Shown: in pieces, positions 26,239 through 34,835 of the stretch | How the letters are laid out: every line of letters starts with the position of its first letter | How positions within the stretch are numbered: position 1 is the stretch's first letter | From: Blastococcus sp. TF02A-26 | GTDB taxonomy: Bacteria; Actinomycetota; Actinomycetes; Mycobacteriales; Geodermatophilaceae | Assembly: GCF_003319125.1 (NCBI RefSeq) | Contig: NZ_QOHG01000012.1 | Span: 62,001-126,000 of the forward strand | Direction of reading: 5' to 3' | Length of the DNA stretch: 64,000 nt | The notes under the pieces: model-generated | Seen by the model: the letters and a program-made list of their open reading frames with translations, nothing else | What the model was told of the DNA's origin: nothing | The model's database searches: none | Position numbers and translations under genes: made by a program

Positions 26239-26572
26239 ACGGGTCCTCCCAGGGGAGACGGGGCACGCGTCAGTGCCGGTCGTCGGACCGGTGCGTCGGC
26301 GTCGGGTCACCGCCCCGTGCGGCGCCGCGAGGGCGGCCGGCCGGCGGATCGCGCCGGCTACGGGAGCGTCGTGTGTGCCGGTGGCCGTCGAGCCGGACCG
26401 TCCATCGGCACACCTGGACTGTGGCACACGCCACTACGTGGCGGAAGGCCTTGATGCCATCTCTTATAAAATATCCGACTGACCGCGGCGGGTCGGGCCC
26501 GGGAAGCGCCTGCCGCCCGTCTGACGGCGAGCGGGGAAGCCGAGCGGTCCCCGCCGTGGTGAGGAGCGGGGT
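26239..26572. other. Gene-free stretch: promoter of operon A
   Basis: A 334-bp stretch with no credible gene. On the minus strand TATAAG (complement within 26460-26470) is a plausible -10 for operon A. GTGGC-ACAC-GCCAC-TAC-GTGGC at 26421-26442 forms three alternating half-sites. The rest shows nothing I can identify. Confidence 0.6.
26421..26442. promoter_or_regulatory. GTGGC/GCCAC half-site triad upstream of operon A
   Basis: Three alternating 5-bp half-sites with 4- and 3-bp spacers, downstream of the putative -10 of operon A. A related palindrome, GCCACT-CT-AGTGGC, lies in front of the GntR gene at 27340, suggesting that this regulator binds both (inferred). Confidence 0.45.
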
Positions 26573-26779
26573 TCAGGACCGTCGTGGGGAACGGCCGGGC
26601 AGCGCCCGGAGCGGTGTCCAGCCGGCCTCGCCACGGGCTGACCGGTCGTGCGCCTCGGCGTTGTCCGCCGCGACGTTGCTCGCCAGGTCCGCGGCGACCG
26701 CGTCCCACTCGTCGCGCTCGACCCGCAGGGCCGCTTCGGTCATCCGGGGCCCGATGGCCGGCGAGTCGTCAGGTCGCAT
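26573..26779 (-). CDS. Small hypothetical protein
   Basis: A 68-residue frame, acidic in the middle (ERDEWDAVAADLASNV) and Arg/Pro-rich at the end. I do not recognise a family. It overlaps the C-terminal 40 bp of the upstream hypothetical gene in another frame, so it could be a coupled partner or a chance frame. An internal ATG 12 codons in (MTEAAL) is also possible. Confidence 0.35.
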   Translation of the reverse strand: MRPDDSPAIGPRMTEAALRVERDEWDAVAADLASNVAADNAEAHDRSARGEAGWTPLRALPGRSPRRS

Positions 26780-27243
26780 CCCGCGACGCCAGGGATGTCG
26801 GGTCCAGGGAGCTCGTAGTCGCCCTCGCGTAGCTCGCCCCAGGCGAACCGGCTCTCGGCCAGCTCGTCCTGCAGCTGGCTGTACAGGCCGGCGGCCAGCC
26901 ACTGCGGGTCGTGGGCCTCGCCGTCTCCGGGGAACCAGCGGATCGGCTCGACCCACTCCCCACGGGCCTTGATCCGGACGCTGACCCACTCCTCCGCCAC
27001 GATGTCCTGGTCGGGGACGACGGGAGGCAACCGGGACTCGGGCACGTCGAAGATGAGGCCGAGGACGCTGGCATGCGCCTCGCCGGGAGCGATCCCCGGC
27101 ACCCGGTACGGCGGCGGCGTCTCCAGCACGACGTCGACGACGACGTCCTCGAGCTCGTCCGGCCGCACGAGACTCCGCACGACCGGGAGGACGACGCGGC
27201 GCCTGACCTCGTCGAGGTCGCGCAGGTCCAGGTCGTTCGGCAC
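26740..27243 (-). CDS. Hypothetical protein
   Basis: A 167-residue acidic soluble protein with no signal peptide or membrane segment. It has a predicted N-terminal helix (LDEVRRRVVLPVVRSLV), a strand-rich middle (HASVLGLIFDVPES) and a segment EEWVSVRIKARGEWVEP. Composition and length look like a genuine gene, but no family is recognised. Starts at GTG 27243. It stands between operon A's promoter and the GntR terminator and is not obviously part of the catabolic set. Confidence 0.55.
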   Translation of the reverse strand: MPNDLDLRDLDEVRRRVVLPVVRSLVRPDELEDVVVDVVLETPPPYRVPGIAPGEAHASVLGLIFDVPESRLPPVVPDQDIVAEEWVSVRIKARGEWVEPIRWFPGDGEAHDPQWLAAGLYSQLQDELAESRFAWGELREGDYELPGPDIPGVAGCDLTTRRPSGPG

Positions 27244-27289
27244 CGGGTGAGGCTAGGGCTCCCCGTCCGGCCAGGCGATCGAGAAACGG

Positions 27290-27325
27290 CCGAGCCCCCC
27301 GCACCCATGGGCACGGGGGGCTCGG
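27290..27325. terminator. Hairpin terminator after GntR
   Basis: Perfect 12-bp arms (CCGAGCCCCCCG and complement) with a 12-nt loop, 15 bp past the GntR stop at 27340. Strong enough to end transcription from 28.2 kb. Confidence 0.8.
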
Positions 27326-27339
27326 GAGGAGCGGAGGGG

Positions 27340-28167
27340 TCAGGCGTCGCGGGCGTCGTCCGCCGAGCCGCGCTCGCTGCCCAGACCCATCTCGGCGTCG
27401 TCGAGCACGCTGGTGCTGACGCCGCGGGTGAGGTTGGGGCTGGAGGCGCGGGCGGCGGCCAGGTGGGCCGACGCCAGGGCCACGGCCCGGTCCTCGTCGC
27501 CGGCCTCGATGGCGGCGACCAGCTTCTCGTGGTCGCGCAGCGCGGCGCGGCGGGACTTGCGGGCCAGCGGGGAGGACTCGTCGAGCTCGATGTCGGGGGA
27601 GGAGACCTCGGCCCAGGCGCGGGACTCGTGCGCCGTCCACACCTGCTCCAGCGAGCCGATGATCACGATCATCGTCTCGTTGCCGCACTGGCTGACCAGC
27701 ACCTCGTGGAAGCGGCGGGCCAGCAGCGTGTACTGCGCCGGGTCGTCGAACGCGGCCTGCTGGGCCTCGATGACCTCGCGCAGCGCCGGCACCACCGTCT
27801 CGGCGCGGTCGGGGCGGGCCGCGGCCAGCCCCGCGCAGGCGGGCTCCAGGTGCAGCAGCGCGCCGCTCACGTCGCCCAGCGTCGTGCTCCGGACCTGCAG
27901 CACCATGCTGATCATCCGGGCGATGCGCTGGCTGGTCGGCAGGTGCACGACCGCGCCGCCGACGTTGCCGCGGCGCACGGAGATGAGGCCCTCGGTCTCG
28001 AGGATCCGCATGGCCTCGCGGACCGCCGGCAGGCTGACGCGGAACTGGGTGAACAGCTGCTCCTGACGGGGGAGGCTGTCGCCCTCCTTGAGCTTCCCGC
28101 TCAGGATGTCGTCACGCAGGCTCGCGGCGACGATCTCGGCGAGCCGGGGCTGGCGCAGCTGTCTCAC
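27340..28167 (-). CDS. GntR/FadR family regulator (FCD)
   Basis: A 275-residue regulator with winged helix at about 7-75 (LPRQEQLFTQFRVSLPAVRE, wing RRGNVGGAVV) and an FCD ligand domain from about 95 to 250, including RRFHEVLVSQCGNETM. Start GTG 28167 follows GGGAGAGAG. Its upstream region holds the palindrome GCCACT-CT-AGTGGC, a likely own operator. It lies downstream of the acyl-CoA dehydrogenase/crotonase pair on the same strand. Probably senses an acyl-CoA of this pathway. Confidence 0.9.
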   Translation of the reverse strand: MRQLRQPRLAEIVAASLRDDILSGKLKEGDSLPRQEQLFTQFRVSLPAVREAMRILETEGLISVRRGNVGGAVVHLPTSQRIARMISMVLQVRSTTLGDVSGALLHLEPACAGLAAARPDRAETVVPALREVIEAQQAAFDDPAQYTLLARRFHEVLVSQCGNETMIVIIGSLEQVWTAHESRAWAEVSSPDIELDESSPLARKSRRAALRDHEKLVAAIEAGDEDRAVALASAHLAAARASSPNLTRGVSTSVLDDAEMGLGSERGSADDARDA

Positions 28168-28195
28168 GATCTCTCTCCCAACGATTGCACTGTTA

Positions 28196-28209
28196 GCCAC
28201 TCTAGTGGC
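28196..28209. promoter_or_regulatory. Palindrome upstream of GntR
   Basis: GCCACT-CT-AGTGGC, perfect 6-bp arms, 28 bp before the GntR start codon. Autoregulatory operator inferred; half-sites recur at 26421-26442. Confidence 0.5.
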
Positions 28210-28268
28210 GGAGAGGGTCGTTCCCCCGCACACGAGCGGCCACCTCCCTCGCCGGGAGGAGAGCACCG

Positions 28269-29564
28269 TCAGCTGCGCGGGAGCTCCCGCCAGGGCCGGC
28301 CCTTGTAGGGGTCGGGGTCCCGGGGCAGTCCGAGGACCTTCTCGGCGATGACGTTCTTGTTGACCTCCGTCGTCCCGCCCTCGATGGTGTTCGCCCGGCT
28401 GCGCAGCATCCCGCGCACCTCGGCCGGCGCGCTCTCCCAGAACTCGTGGGGGGAGCCCGCCGCGCCGTCCCAGGCGATGCCGGCCGGCCCGAGCAGCTCG
28501 GCGGCCAGCGACTGGATGCGCTGGTTGAGGTCGGTGCCCTGCACCTTGCCGATCGAGGCCTCGGGCCCGAGCGTGCCGCCCTCGGCCAGCGTGGAGCGGA
28601 TGCGCTGGTTGGTCCACCGGCGCGCCTGGTCCTCGGCCCACAGCCGCACGATGCGCTCGCGCACCCCCGGGTCGTCCCAGCCGCCGGCGTGCCCCTCGGC
28701 CGAGCGGCGGCGCGCCAGCCGCACGAGGTGCGTGGGCCCGGTGCCGCCGATCCGCTCGACCCCGCCGACGCCGGCCCCGGTCACCATCTGGCGCTCGGCG
28801 TTGAGCATCGTCTGGGTGATCGCCCACCCCTCGCGCTCCGCGCCGATCCGGTGGTCGTCGGGGATGCGGGCGCCGTCCATGAACGTCTCGAAGAACTCCA
28901 CCTCCCCGCCGATGTGCGGCAGCGGCCGGACCGTCACGCCGGGCTGGTGCATCGGGAGGAAGAAGAAGGTGAGCCCGGCGTGCTTGGCGACGTCGGGGTC
29001 GGTCCGGGCCAGCAGCACGGCGAAGGAGGCCTGGTCGGCCCACGTCGTCCACACCTTCTGGCCGTCGACCACCCAGCCGTCGCCGTCGCGCACCGCGCGG
29101 GTCGACAGTGACGCCAGGTCGCTGCCGGCACCGGGCTCGCTGAGCAGCTGGCACCACAGCTCCTCGGCCCGCACGATCGGCGGCAGGAACCGCCGCCGCT
29201 GCGCTGGCGTGCCGTGCGCGAACAGCACCGGCGCCGCCAGGTTCAGGCCCAGCGGGTTGAGCCGGGGCAGGTGGTACGGGCGCAGTACCGCCTCGGCCGC
29301 CGCGGCCGCGGGCCGGCTCCAGCCGAGCCCCCCGTGCTCCACCGCCCACGTCGGTGCGACCAGCCCCGAGGTCCCGAAGGCGGGATACCAGGCGCGGTAG
29401 TCCTCCGGCGTGCGCACGGTGCGCACCTCACGCGGCCCGCCGCGCTCGGCCGCCTCGCGCCAGCTCGCCGGGATGGCCTCGGCGACCCATCGGCGGGCGG
29501 CCTCGGCCGCGGTCTCGGGCGGGGTGTCGGAGCCGGCGAGGTCGGCGAGCGTCGGGTCGGTCAC
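28269..29564 (-). CDS. Acyl-CoA dehydrogenase
   Basis: A 431-residue FAD flavoprotein of the acyl-CoA dehydrogenase family. The FAD/substrate segment CQLLSEPGAGSDLASL lies near 140-155, GWVVDGQKVWTTWA follows, and the C-terminal NTIEGGTTEVNKNVIAEKVLGLPRD is typical of FadE-like members of aromatic and steroid pathways (quoted in part). It introduces an alpha-beta double bond into acyl-CoA. GTG 29564 overlaps the crotonase stop by 4 bp. Confidence 0.92.
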   Translation of the reverse strand: MTDPTLADLAGSDTPPETAAEAARRWVAEAIPASWREAAERGGPREVRTVRTPEDYRAWYPAFGTSGLVAPTWAVEHGGLGWSRPAAAAAEAVLRPYHLPRLNPLGLNLAAPVLFAHGTPAQRRRFLPPIVRAEELWCQLLSEPGAGSDLASLSTRAVRDGDGWVVDGQKVWTTWADQASFAVLLARTDPDVAKHAGLTFFFLPMHQPGVTVRPLPHIGGEVEFFETFMDGARIPDDHRIGAEREGWAITQTMLNAERQMVTGAGVGGVERIGGTGPTHLVRLARRRSAEGHAGGWDDPGVRERIVRLWAEDQARRWTNQRIRSTLAEGGTLGPEASIGKVQGTDLNQRIQSLAAELLGPAGIAWDGAAGSPHEFWESAPAEVRGMLRSRANTIEGGTTEVNKNVIAEKVLGLPRDPDPYKGRPWRELPRS

Positions 29565-30298
29565 GGGGCGGCCTCCGGGGTCGTACGGACGTCGTGCCGA
29601 GCGGCGGTCAGGCCGAGCTCCTCGCCGCGCCACATTGCCCGCTTGCGGGCCCGGGTGGCGGCCGGGTCGGCCTCGGCGATGCGCTCGGCGAGCGTCTGCG
29701 CGGCGGTCTCGAGCTCCTCGGGGGCGACGACCTCGCTGACCAGACCCCAGCGCCGGGCGCTCTCGGCGTCCATCCGCTCGTGCGCGCCGAGCAGGGCCAG
29801 TCGAGCGGCGACCTGCGCGGGCACCCGGTGCACCAGGCCGACCGCCTCCCAGTTGCTGGCCTGCCCGACGCTGACGTGCGGATCGGTGAACGAGGCGGCG
29901 GTGGAGGCGATCGCGACGTCGGCGTCGACGACGAAGTGCAGGCCGCCGCCGGCGCAGACGCCGTTGACCGCGACCACGACCGGCGTCTCGACCCCGAGGT
30001 GCCAGCCGGTCAGCGCCAGGTCGGCGTTCTTGGTGCGGCGGCTCTGCTCGCGCAGGCCGTCGCGGTCCTGCGCCAGCGCGACGACGTCCAGGCCGGTCTG
30101 GAAGGCCCGGCCCCGGCCGGTCACCACGATGCAGCGGACGCCCGCGTCGGCGTCGAGTTCGCGCCACGCGGCGGGGAGCTCGGCCATCATCACCGGGTCC
30201 ATGGCGTTGCCGACCCGGGGGCGGTCGAAGACCAGCCAGCCGACCGGTCCGCGCCGCTCGACCGCGAGGGTCGTGTACCCAGGGGGCACCGTGTCCAT
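29561..30298 (-). CDS. Enoyl-CoA hydratase/isomerase family protein, His-His variant
   Basis: A 245-residue crotonase-fold protein. Where classical hydratases have two catalytic glutamates 20 residues apart, this one has His121 (GGGLHF) and His141 (DPHVSVGQ), again 20 apart. The paralogue at 34002 has the same replacement. The hydratase annotation is therefore only a fold assignment. It leads a short leftward operon with acyl-CoA dehydrogenase and shares a 72-bp divergent promoter region with the dehydratase gene at 30371. Confidence 0.87.
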   Translation of the reverse strand: MDTVPPGYTTLAVERRGPVGWLVFDRPRVGNAMDPVMMAELPAAWRELDADAGVRCIVVTGRGRAFQTGLDVVALAQDRDGLREQSRRTKNADLALTGWHLGVETPVVVAVNGVCAGGGLHFVVDADVAIASTAASFTDPHVSVGQASNWEAVGLVHRVPAQVAARLALLGAHERMDAESARRWGLVSEVVAPEELETAAQTLAERIAEADPAATRARKRAMWRGEELGLTAARHDVRTTPEAAP

Positions 30299-30325
30299 CC
30301 CCGCCCCTCGACGCCCGGTCCGCTT

Positions 30326-30337
30326 TCTTGTATAAGA
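30326..30337. promoter_or_regulatory. AT-rich divergent promoter element TCTT-GTAT-AAGA
   Basis: A short AT-rich palindrome in the 72-bp gap between the divergent crotonase and dehydratase genes; TATAAG inside it can serve as a -10 in the rightward direction. The rest of the gap is GC-rich. Confidence 0.45.
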
Positions 30338-30370
30338 TAGCAACGTACGGAGCGCAATCGGAAGGGCGTC

Positions 30371-31660
30371 ATGCCGGACAGTGCTGCAGGGGCCGCGGCC
30401 GAGAAGACAGAACCGCGGATCACCGACGAGGGGATCGCGCGGCTCCGGCAGCGGATCGGCATCCCGCAGGCCAACCCGGTGCGGCCGCACTACCTGCGGC
30501 CCGGCACCGACGCCTTCCGCACCGTTGCCTGGTCCTACGGCGACGACAACCCGCTGTGGGCCGATCCGGAGCACGCCGCCGCCTCGCGCTGGGGCGGCCC
30601 GATCGCACCCCCGCCGATGGTCGGCGGCGACAGCGTCATCGGCGAGGACGTGCTCACCGAGGCCGAGCTGGCGCGGCAGGGCGAGCTGAAGGGCGACCCG
30701 CTGCGCGGCGTGCACGCCTTCTACTCCGCCTCGCAGCGCGAGTGGTGGGCGCCGCTGCGCGCCGACACCGCCGTGACCCGGCGCAACGCCCTCGTCGCGG
30801 TGCTCGACAAGCCCAGCGAGTTCAGCGGCCGGGCCGTGCACGAGTGGAACGCCAACGTCTTCGCCGACGCCGCCGGCACCCCGCTGGGCGGCCAGTACCG
30901 GCTGATGATCCGCACCGAGCGGTCGGAGGCGCGTAAGCGCGGCAGGAACGACGCCGTCGAGATGGCGACCTGGACCGACGAGCAGCTCGCCGAGGTCGAC
31001 GCGGTCTACGCCGCCGAGGGCCCGCGCGGCCCCGAGCCGCGCTGGTTCGAGGACGTCGAGGTGGGCGAGCAGCTGCGGCCGATGGTCAAGGGCCCGCTCA
31101 CCGTCACGGACATGATCTGCTGGCACGTCGGCATGGGGATGGGCATGTACGGCGTCGCCCCGCTGCGGCTGGCCCACAAGAACCGGCAGCGGGTGCCGCG
31201 CTTCTACCACCGCGACTCCCAGGGCGTGCCCGACGCGATGCAGCGGGTGCACTGGGATCCCGAGTACGCCCGCAAGGCCGGCAACCCCACCACCTACGAC
31301 TACGGCCGCATGCGGGAGGTGTGGGCCATCCACGCCCTCACCGACTGGATGGGCGACGACGCCTGGCTGTGGAGGCTCCGGGTGGAGTTCCGGAAGTTCA
31401 ACTACGTCGGCGACACGCAGTGGATCACCGGCACCGTCGTCGGCAAGCACCTCGCCGAGGACGCGCACGGCACCCACCCCGCCGTGGACCTGGAGCTGGC
31501 GGTGACCAGCCAGCGCGGCGAGGTGACCGCGCCGGTCACCGCCACCGTGCTGCTGCCCAGCCGCGAACACGGGCCGGTCGTGCTGCCCACGCCGATGGGC
31601 GGGGCGAGCACGCTCGACGGCACCCTCGAGGCGGCCGTCGCCCACTTCGCCCGCTCGTGA
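30371..31660 (+). CDS. FAS1-like/MaoC double hot-dog dehydratase
   Basis: A 429-residue protein with two hot-dog repeats: an N-terminal FAS1-like dehydratase domain (about 25-190, with GGPIAPPPMV) and a C-terminal MaoC-like domain (about 215-420, with WFEDVEVGEQL then YDYGRMREVWAIHALTDWMGD). Such proteins hydrate or dehydrate beta-hydroxyacyl-CoA or act as N-terminally extended MaoC enzymes. ATG 30371 follows GGAAGGG. First gene of the rightward operon; it may supply the hydratase activity that the His-His crotonases seem to lack. Confidence 0.85.
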   Translation: MPDSAAGAAAEKTEPRITDEGIARLRQRIGIPQANPVRPHYLRPGTDAFRTVAWSYGDDNPLWADPEHAAASRWGGPIAPPPMVGGDSVIGEDVLTEAELARQGELKGDPLRGVHAFYSASQREWWAPLRADTAVTRRNALVAVLDKPSEFSGRAVHEWNANVFADAAGTPLGGQYRLMIRTERSEARKRGRNDAVEMATWTDEQLAEVDAVYAAEGPRGPEPRWFEDVEVGEQLRPMVKGPLTVTDMICWHVGMGMGMYGVAPLRLAHKNRQRVPRFYHRDSQGVPDAMQRVHWDPEYARKAGNPTTYDYGRMREVWAIHALTDWMGDDAWLWRLRVEFRKFNYVGDTQWITGTVVGKHLAEDAHGTHPAVDLELAVTSQRGEVTAPVTATVLLPSREHGPVVLPTPMGGASTLDGTLEAAVAHFARS

Positions 31661-32838
31661 GCGGCCCGCTCGACGGGGTCACCGTCGTCTCCATGGAGCA
31701 GGCCGTCTCGGCGCCCTACGCGACCCGGCAGCTCGCCGACATGGGCGCGCGGGTGGTGAAGGTGGAGCGGCCCGACGGCGGGGACTTCGCCCGGCACTTC
31801 GACACCGCGGCCAACGGCACCGGCGCGCACTTCGCCTGGGTCAACCGCAACAAGGAGTCGCTCACGCTCGACGTGAAGGCCCCCGGCGGCACCGAGGTGC
31901 TCGGCCGGCTGCTCGACCGCGCCGACGTGTTCGTGCACAACCTCGTGCCCGGTGCCGCTCCGCGACTGGGCCTGGACGGCGCCACCCTGCTGGCCGCGCG
32001 GCCGCGGCTGGTGGTCTGCGAGATCTCCGGCTACGGCACCGGCGGCCCCTTCGACGAGCGCAAGGCCTACGACCTGCTGCTGCAGGCCGAGGCGGGCATC
32101 GCCACCGTGACCGGCAGCCTCGAGCAGCCGGTCAAGCCCGGCATCGCCGTGGCCGACATCGCCGCCGGCATGTTCGCCTGCTCCTCGGTGCTGGCCGCTC
32201 TCGTCCAGCGCGGGCGGACCGGCGAGGGCTCGGCGCTCGAGGTGTCGATGCTGGACGCCGTCGCCGACTGGATGGGCTATCCGCTGACCGTGCGCAAGCA
32301 CGGCGCCGAGCCGGCGCTGGCCCGCGGGATGAGCCACCCGGCCATCTCCCCGTACGACGCCTACCCGACCGCCGACGGCCGGCTGGTCGCCCTCAGCGTC
32401 CAGAACGACCGCGAGTGGCGGAAGCTCGCCTCGCTGGTCCTGCGCCGGCCGGAGCTCGCCGACGACCCCGCCTACGCGACCAACCCCGCCCGGGTGGCCT
32501 CCCGGCCGGCGATCGACGCGCTGGTGCGCGAGGTGCTCGGCGGGCTGGACGCCGACGCCGCGGTCGCCCTGCTGCACGAGGCCGGGCTGGGGTGCGCGAT
32601 CGTCCGCAGCGTCGGCGAGGTCGTCGACCACCCGCAGCTGACCGCGCGGGACCGCTGGCTGCAGGTGCCCGCCCCCGCCGGGCCGGTCTGGACGCCGCTG
32701 GCGCCGCCGGTCGCCTCCACCTGGTCGACGCCGGCCGGTGCGGTGCCGGGTCTGGGGGAGCACACGGACGCGATCCTCGCCGAGCTCGGCTTCGGCGCGG
32801 CCGACATCACCCGCCTGCACGACGCCGGCGCCGTCTGA
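31657..32838 (+). CDS. Family III CoA-transferase (CaiB/BaiF)
   Basis: A 393-residue CoA-transferase. It has SMEQAVSAPYATRQLADMGARVVKVE-type N-terminus, catalytic Asp167 in IAVADIAAG, and the late GLGCAIVRSVGEVVDHPQL typical of substrate-specific members. GTG 31657 overlaps the dehydratase stop (GTGA). It transfers CoA between carboxylates; donor and acceptor are unknown. Confidence 0.92.
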   Translation: MSGPLDGVTVVSMEQAVSAPYATRQLADMGARVVKVERPDGGDFARHFDTAANGTGAHFAWVNRNKESLTLDVKAPGGTEVLGRLLDRADVFVHNLVPGAAPRLGLDGATLLAARPRLVVCEISGYGTGGPFDERKAYDLLLQAEAGIATVTGSLEQPVKPGIAVADIAAGMFACSSVLAALVQRGRTGEGSALEVSMLDAVADWMGYPLTVRKHGAEPALARGMSHPAISPYDAYPTADGRLVALSVQNDREWRKLASLVLRRPELADDPAYATNPARVASRPAIDALVREVLGGLDADAAVALLHEAGLGCAIVRSVGEVVDHPQLTARDRWLQVPAPAGPVWTPLAPPVASTWSTPAGAVPGLGEHTDAILAELGFGAADITRLHDAGAV

Positions 32839-32857
32839 GCGCCGGGAGGGACGCCCG

Positions 32858-33973
32858 ATGACCCAGACCCCGCAGACCTCGCTCGCCGAGCTGGCCGAGT
32901 TCGGCGCGAGCATCCGCGCCGCACTGACCACGCTCAGCGGCTCCGAGCAGGTGCGGGCGGCGCTCTTCGCCGACCCCGACCCCCGTACCTGGGCGGTGCT
33001 GGCCGGTCAGCTGGAGCTCCCCGGCCTGCTGCTGGCCGAGGAGCACGGCGGGAGCGGGCTGACGACGGTCGAGGCCGCCGTCGCCTTCGAGGAGGCCGGC
33101 CGCGCGCTGGTCCCCGGCCCGCTGTTCGCCACCGCCGCCCTCGCCGTCCCGCTGCTCGTCGCGCTGGGCGACGCCGGGGCCCTCGCCCGGTACGGCCCGC
33201 CGATCGCCTCCGGCGAGCTGACCGCGACCGTCGCCCTGGCCGAGTCCGACGGCCGGTGGTCGCCGGATGCCGTCACCTGCCGGGCCGAGCCCGAGGGCGG
33301 CGGCTGGGCGCTCACCGGCGGCAAGGAGCTCGTGGTGGACGGCGCCACCGCCGGGCTGCTGCTCGTCGTCGCCCGGTCGGCCGAGGGCGAGCTCGGGGTC
33401 TTCGCGGTCGAGCCGGACGCCGCGGGGCTGGAGCGCACCGCGCTGGTGACCCTGGACCTCACCCGACGGATGGCCCGGCTGACCCTCGACGGCGTGCCCG
33501 CGACCCGGGTGGGCGGGGACGCCTCGGGCGCGGTGGCCGCCGCCTCCGACGTCGCCCGGCTGCTGCTGGCCGCCGAGCAGGTCGGGGGCGCCCAGCGCTG
33601 CCTGGACATGGTCGTGGAGTACGCCGGGCAGCGGATCCAGTTCGCCCGCCCGATCGGCTCGTTCCAGGCGATCAAGCAGCGCCTGGCCGACGCTCTGGTG
33701 CAGATCGAGTCCGCCCGCTCCGCCGTCCACGCCGCCGCCCGCTCGACCGGCCGCGACCTGGCCCGCGACAGCCGGGTGGCCGCTCTGCTGGCGACCGAGG
33801 CCTACACCTTCATCTCCGCGCAGAACATCCAGCTGCACGGCGGCATCGGCTTCACCTGGGAGCACGATGCGCACCTCTACTTCAAGCGGGCGCGGGCCGG
33901 CGCCCAGCTGCTGGGTGGTCCGGGCGACCACGTGGCCGCGCTGGCCGACGTCCTCGACACCGAGATCGACTGA
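32858..33973 (+). CDS. Acyl-CoA dehydrogenase
   Basis: A 371-residue flavoprotein of the shorter FadE type. It has LLAEEHGGSGLTTVEA near 58-73, the helix VEYAGQRIQFARPIGSFQAIKQR (family-typical, quoted in part) and a C-terminal QLHGGIGFTWEHDAHLYFKRA segment with the glutamate used as base in this subgroup. ATG 32858 follows GGGAGGG. No partner dehydrogenase is adjacent, so it may be homomeric or pair with the enzyme at 28269. Confidence 0.9.
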   Translation: MTQTPQTSLAELAEFGASIRAALTTLSGSEQVRAALFADPDPRTWAVLAGQLELPGLLLAEEHGGSGLTTVEAAVAFEEAGRALVPGPLFATAALAVPLLVALGDAGALARYGPPIASGELTATVALAESDGRWSPDAVTCRAEPEGGGWALTGGKELVVDGATAGLLLVVARSAEGELGVFAVEPDAAGLERTALVTLDLTRRMARLTLDGVPATRVGGDASGAVAAASDVARLLLAAEQVGGAQRCLDMVVEYAGQRIQFARPIGSFQAIKQRLADALVQIESARSAVHAAARSTGRDLARDSRVAALLATEAYTFISAQNIQLHGGIGFTWEHDAHLYFKRARAGAQLLGGPGDHVAALADVLDTEID

Positions 33974-34001
33974 CCGTGCATCCCAGAGAAGGGGCCCGCC
34001 C

Positions 34002-34802
34002 ATGACCTCCTACGAGCACCTCGAGATCCGGCACGAGGGGCACGTCGGCTGGCTGATCTTCGACCGGCCCGACCAGCTCAACGCGATGAACAGCGCGATG
34101 CGCGACGAGCTGGCCGACGCCTGGCTGGAGCTCGACCGCGACCCCTCGGTGCGGGTCATCGTGAACACCGGCAACGGCCGGGCGTTCCAGACCGGGGCCG
34201 ACATGTCCGAGGTGGCCGGCGACGGCATCGGCATGGAGCGCTACCGCGACGACATGATGGACTTCGACCTCCACTTCACGTCCTGGCACCAGAACGTCGC
34301 CAAGCCGGTCATCGCCGCGATCAACGGGACGGCGGCCGGGGGCGGCCTGCACTTCGTGGCCGACGCCGACATCTGCATCGCCGCCTCGAACGCCACGTTC
34401 CTCGACCCGCACGTCAGCGTCGGTCAGGTCACCGCGATCGAGGCCATCGGCCTGGCCAAGAAGATCCCCTTCGAGGCCGTCATGCGGATGGCGCTGGTGG
34501 GCCGGCACGAGCGGATGAGCGCCCAGCGCGCCTACGAGCTGGGGCTGATCAGCGAGATCGTCGACCCGCCGGAGCGGCTGCGCGAGGCCGCCCAGGAGCT
34601 GGCGGAGAAGGTGGCCCGGAACTCGCCGGTCGCCATGGCCGCCACCAAGAAGGCGCTCTGGGGGGCGCTGGAGCTCGGGCTGACCGACGCCTGCCGGGTG
34701 GGCGCCCAGCACCTGGTCGGCGTGTGGGGTCACCCCGACCAGAACGAGGGCCCGCTGGCGTTCGTCGAGAAGCGCGAGCCGACGTGGGAGCCCTTGAGCT
34801 GA
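34002..34802 (+). CDS. Enoyl-CoA hydratase/isomerase family protein, His-His variant
   Basis: A 266-residue crotonase-fold protein clearly paralogous to the one at 29561 (shared GRAFQTG, GGGLHF and DPHVSVGQ). His117 and His137 occupy the two catalytic glutamate positions. It follows the acyl-CoA dehydrogenase by 28 bp with GAGAAGGGG upstream. The fold binds acyl-CoA thioesters and stabilises an enolate; the reaction could be isomerisation, hydrolysis or C-C cleavage rather than hydration. Confidence 0.87.
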   Translation: MTSYEHLEIRHEGHVGWLIFDRPDQLNAMNSAMRDELADAWLELDRDPSVRVIVNTGNGRAFQTGADMSEVAGDGIGMERYRDDMMDFDLHFTSWHQNVAKPVIAAINGTAAGGGLHFVADADICIAASNATFLDPHVSVGQVTAIEAIGLAKKIPFEAVMRMALVGRHERMSAQRAYELGLISEIVDPPERLREAAQELAEKVARNSPVAMAATKKALWGALELGLTDACRVGAQHLVGVWGHPDQNEGPLAFVEKREPTWEPLS

Positions 34803-34835
34803 TCGGCGGAGTCCTGATCCGGGGGGACGACGACC

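Noticed and set aside
26573-27243. Toxin-antitoxin pair from the two overlapping hypothetical genes
   Set aside because: Overlap and small size fit, but neither protein shows a recognisable toxin fold or antitoxin DNA-binding motif.
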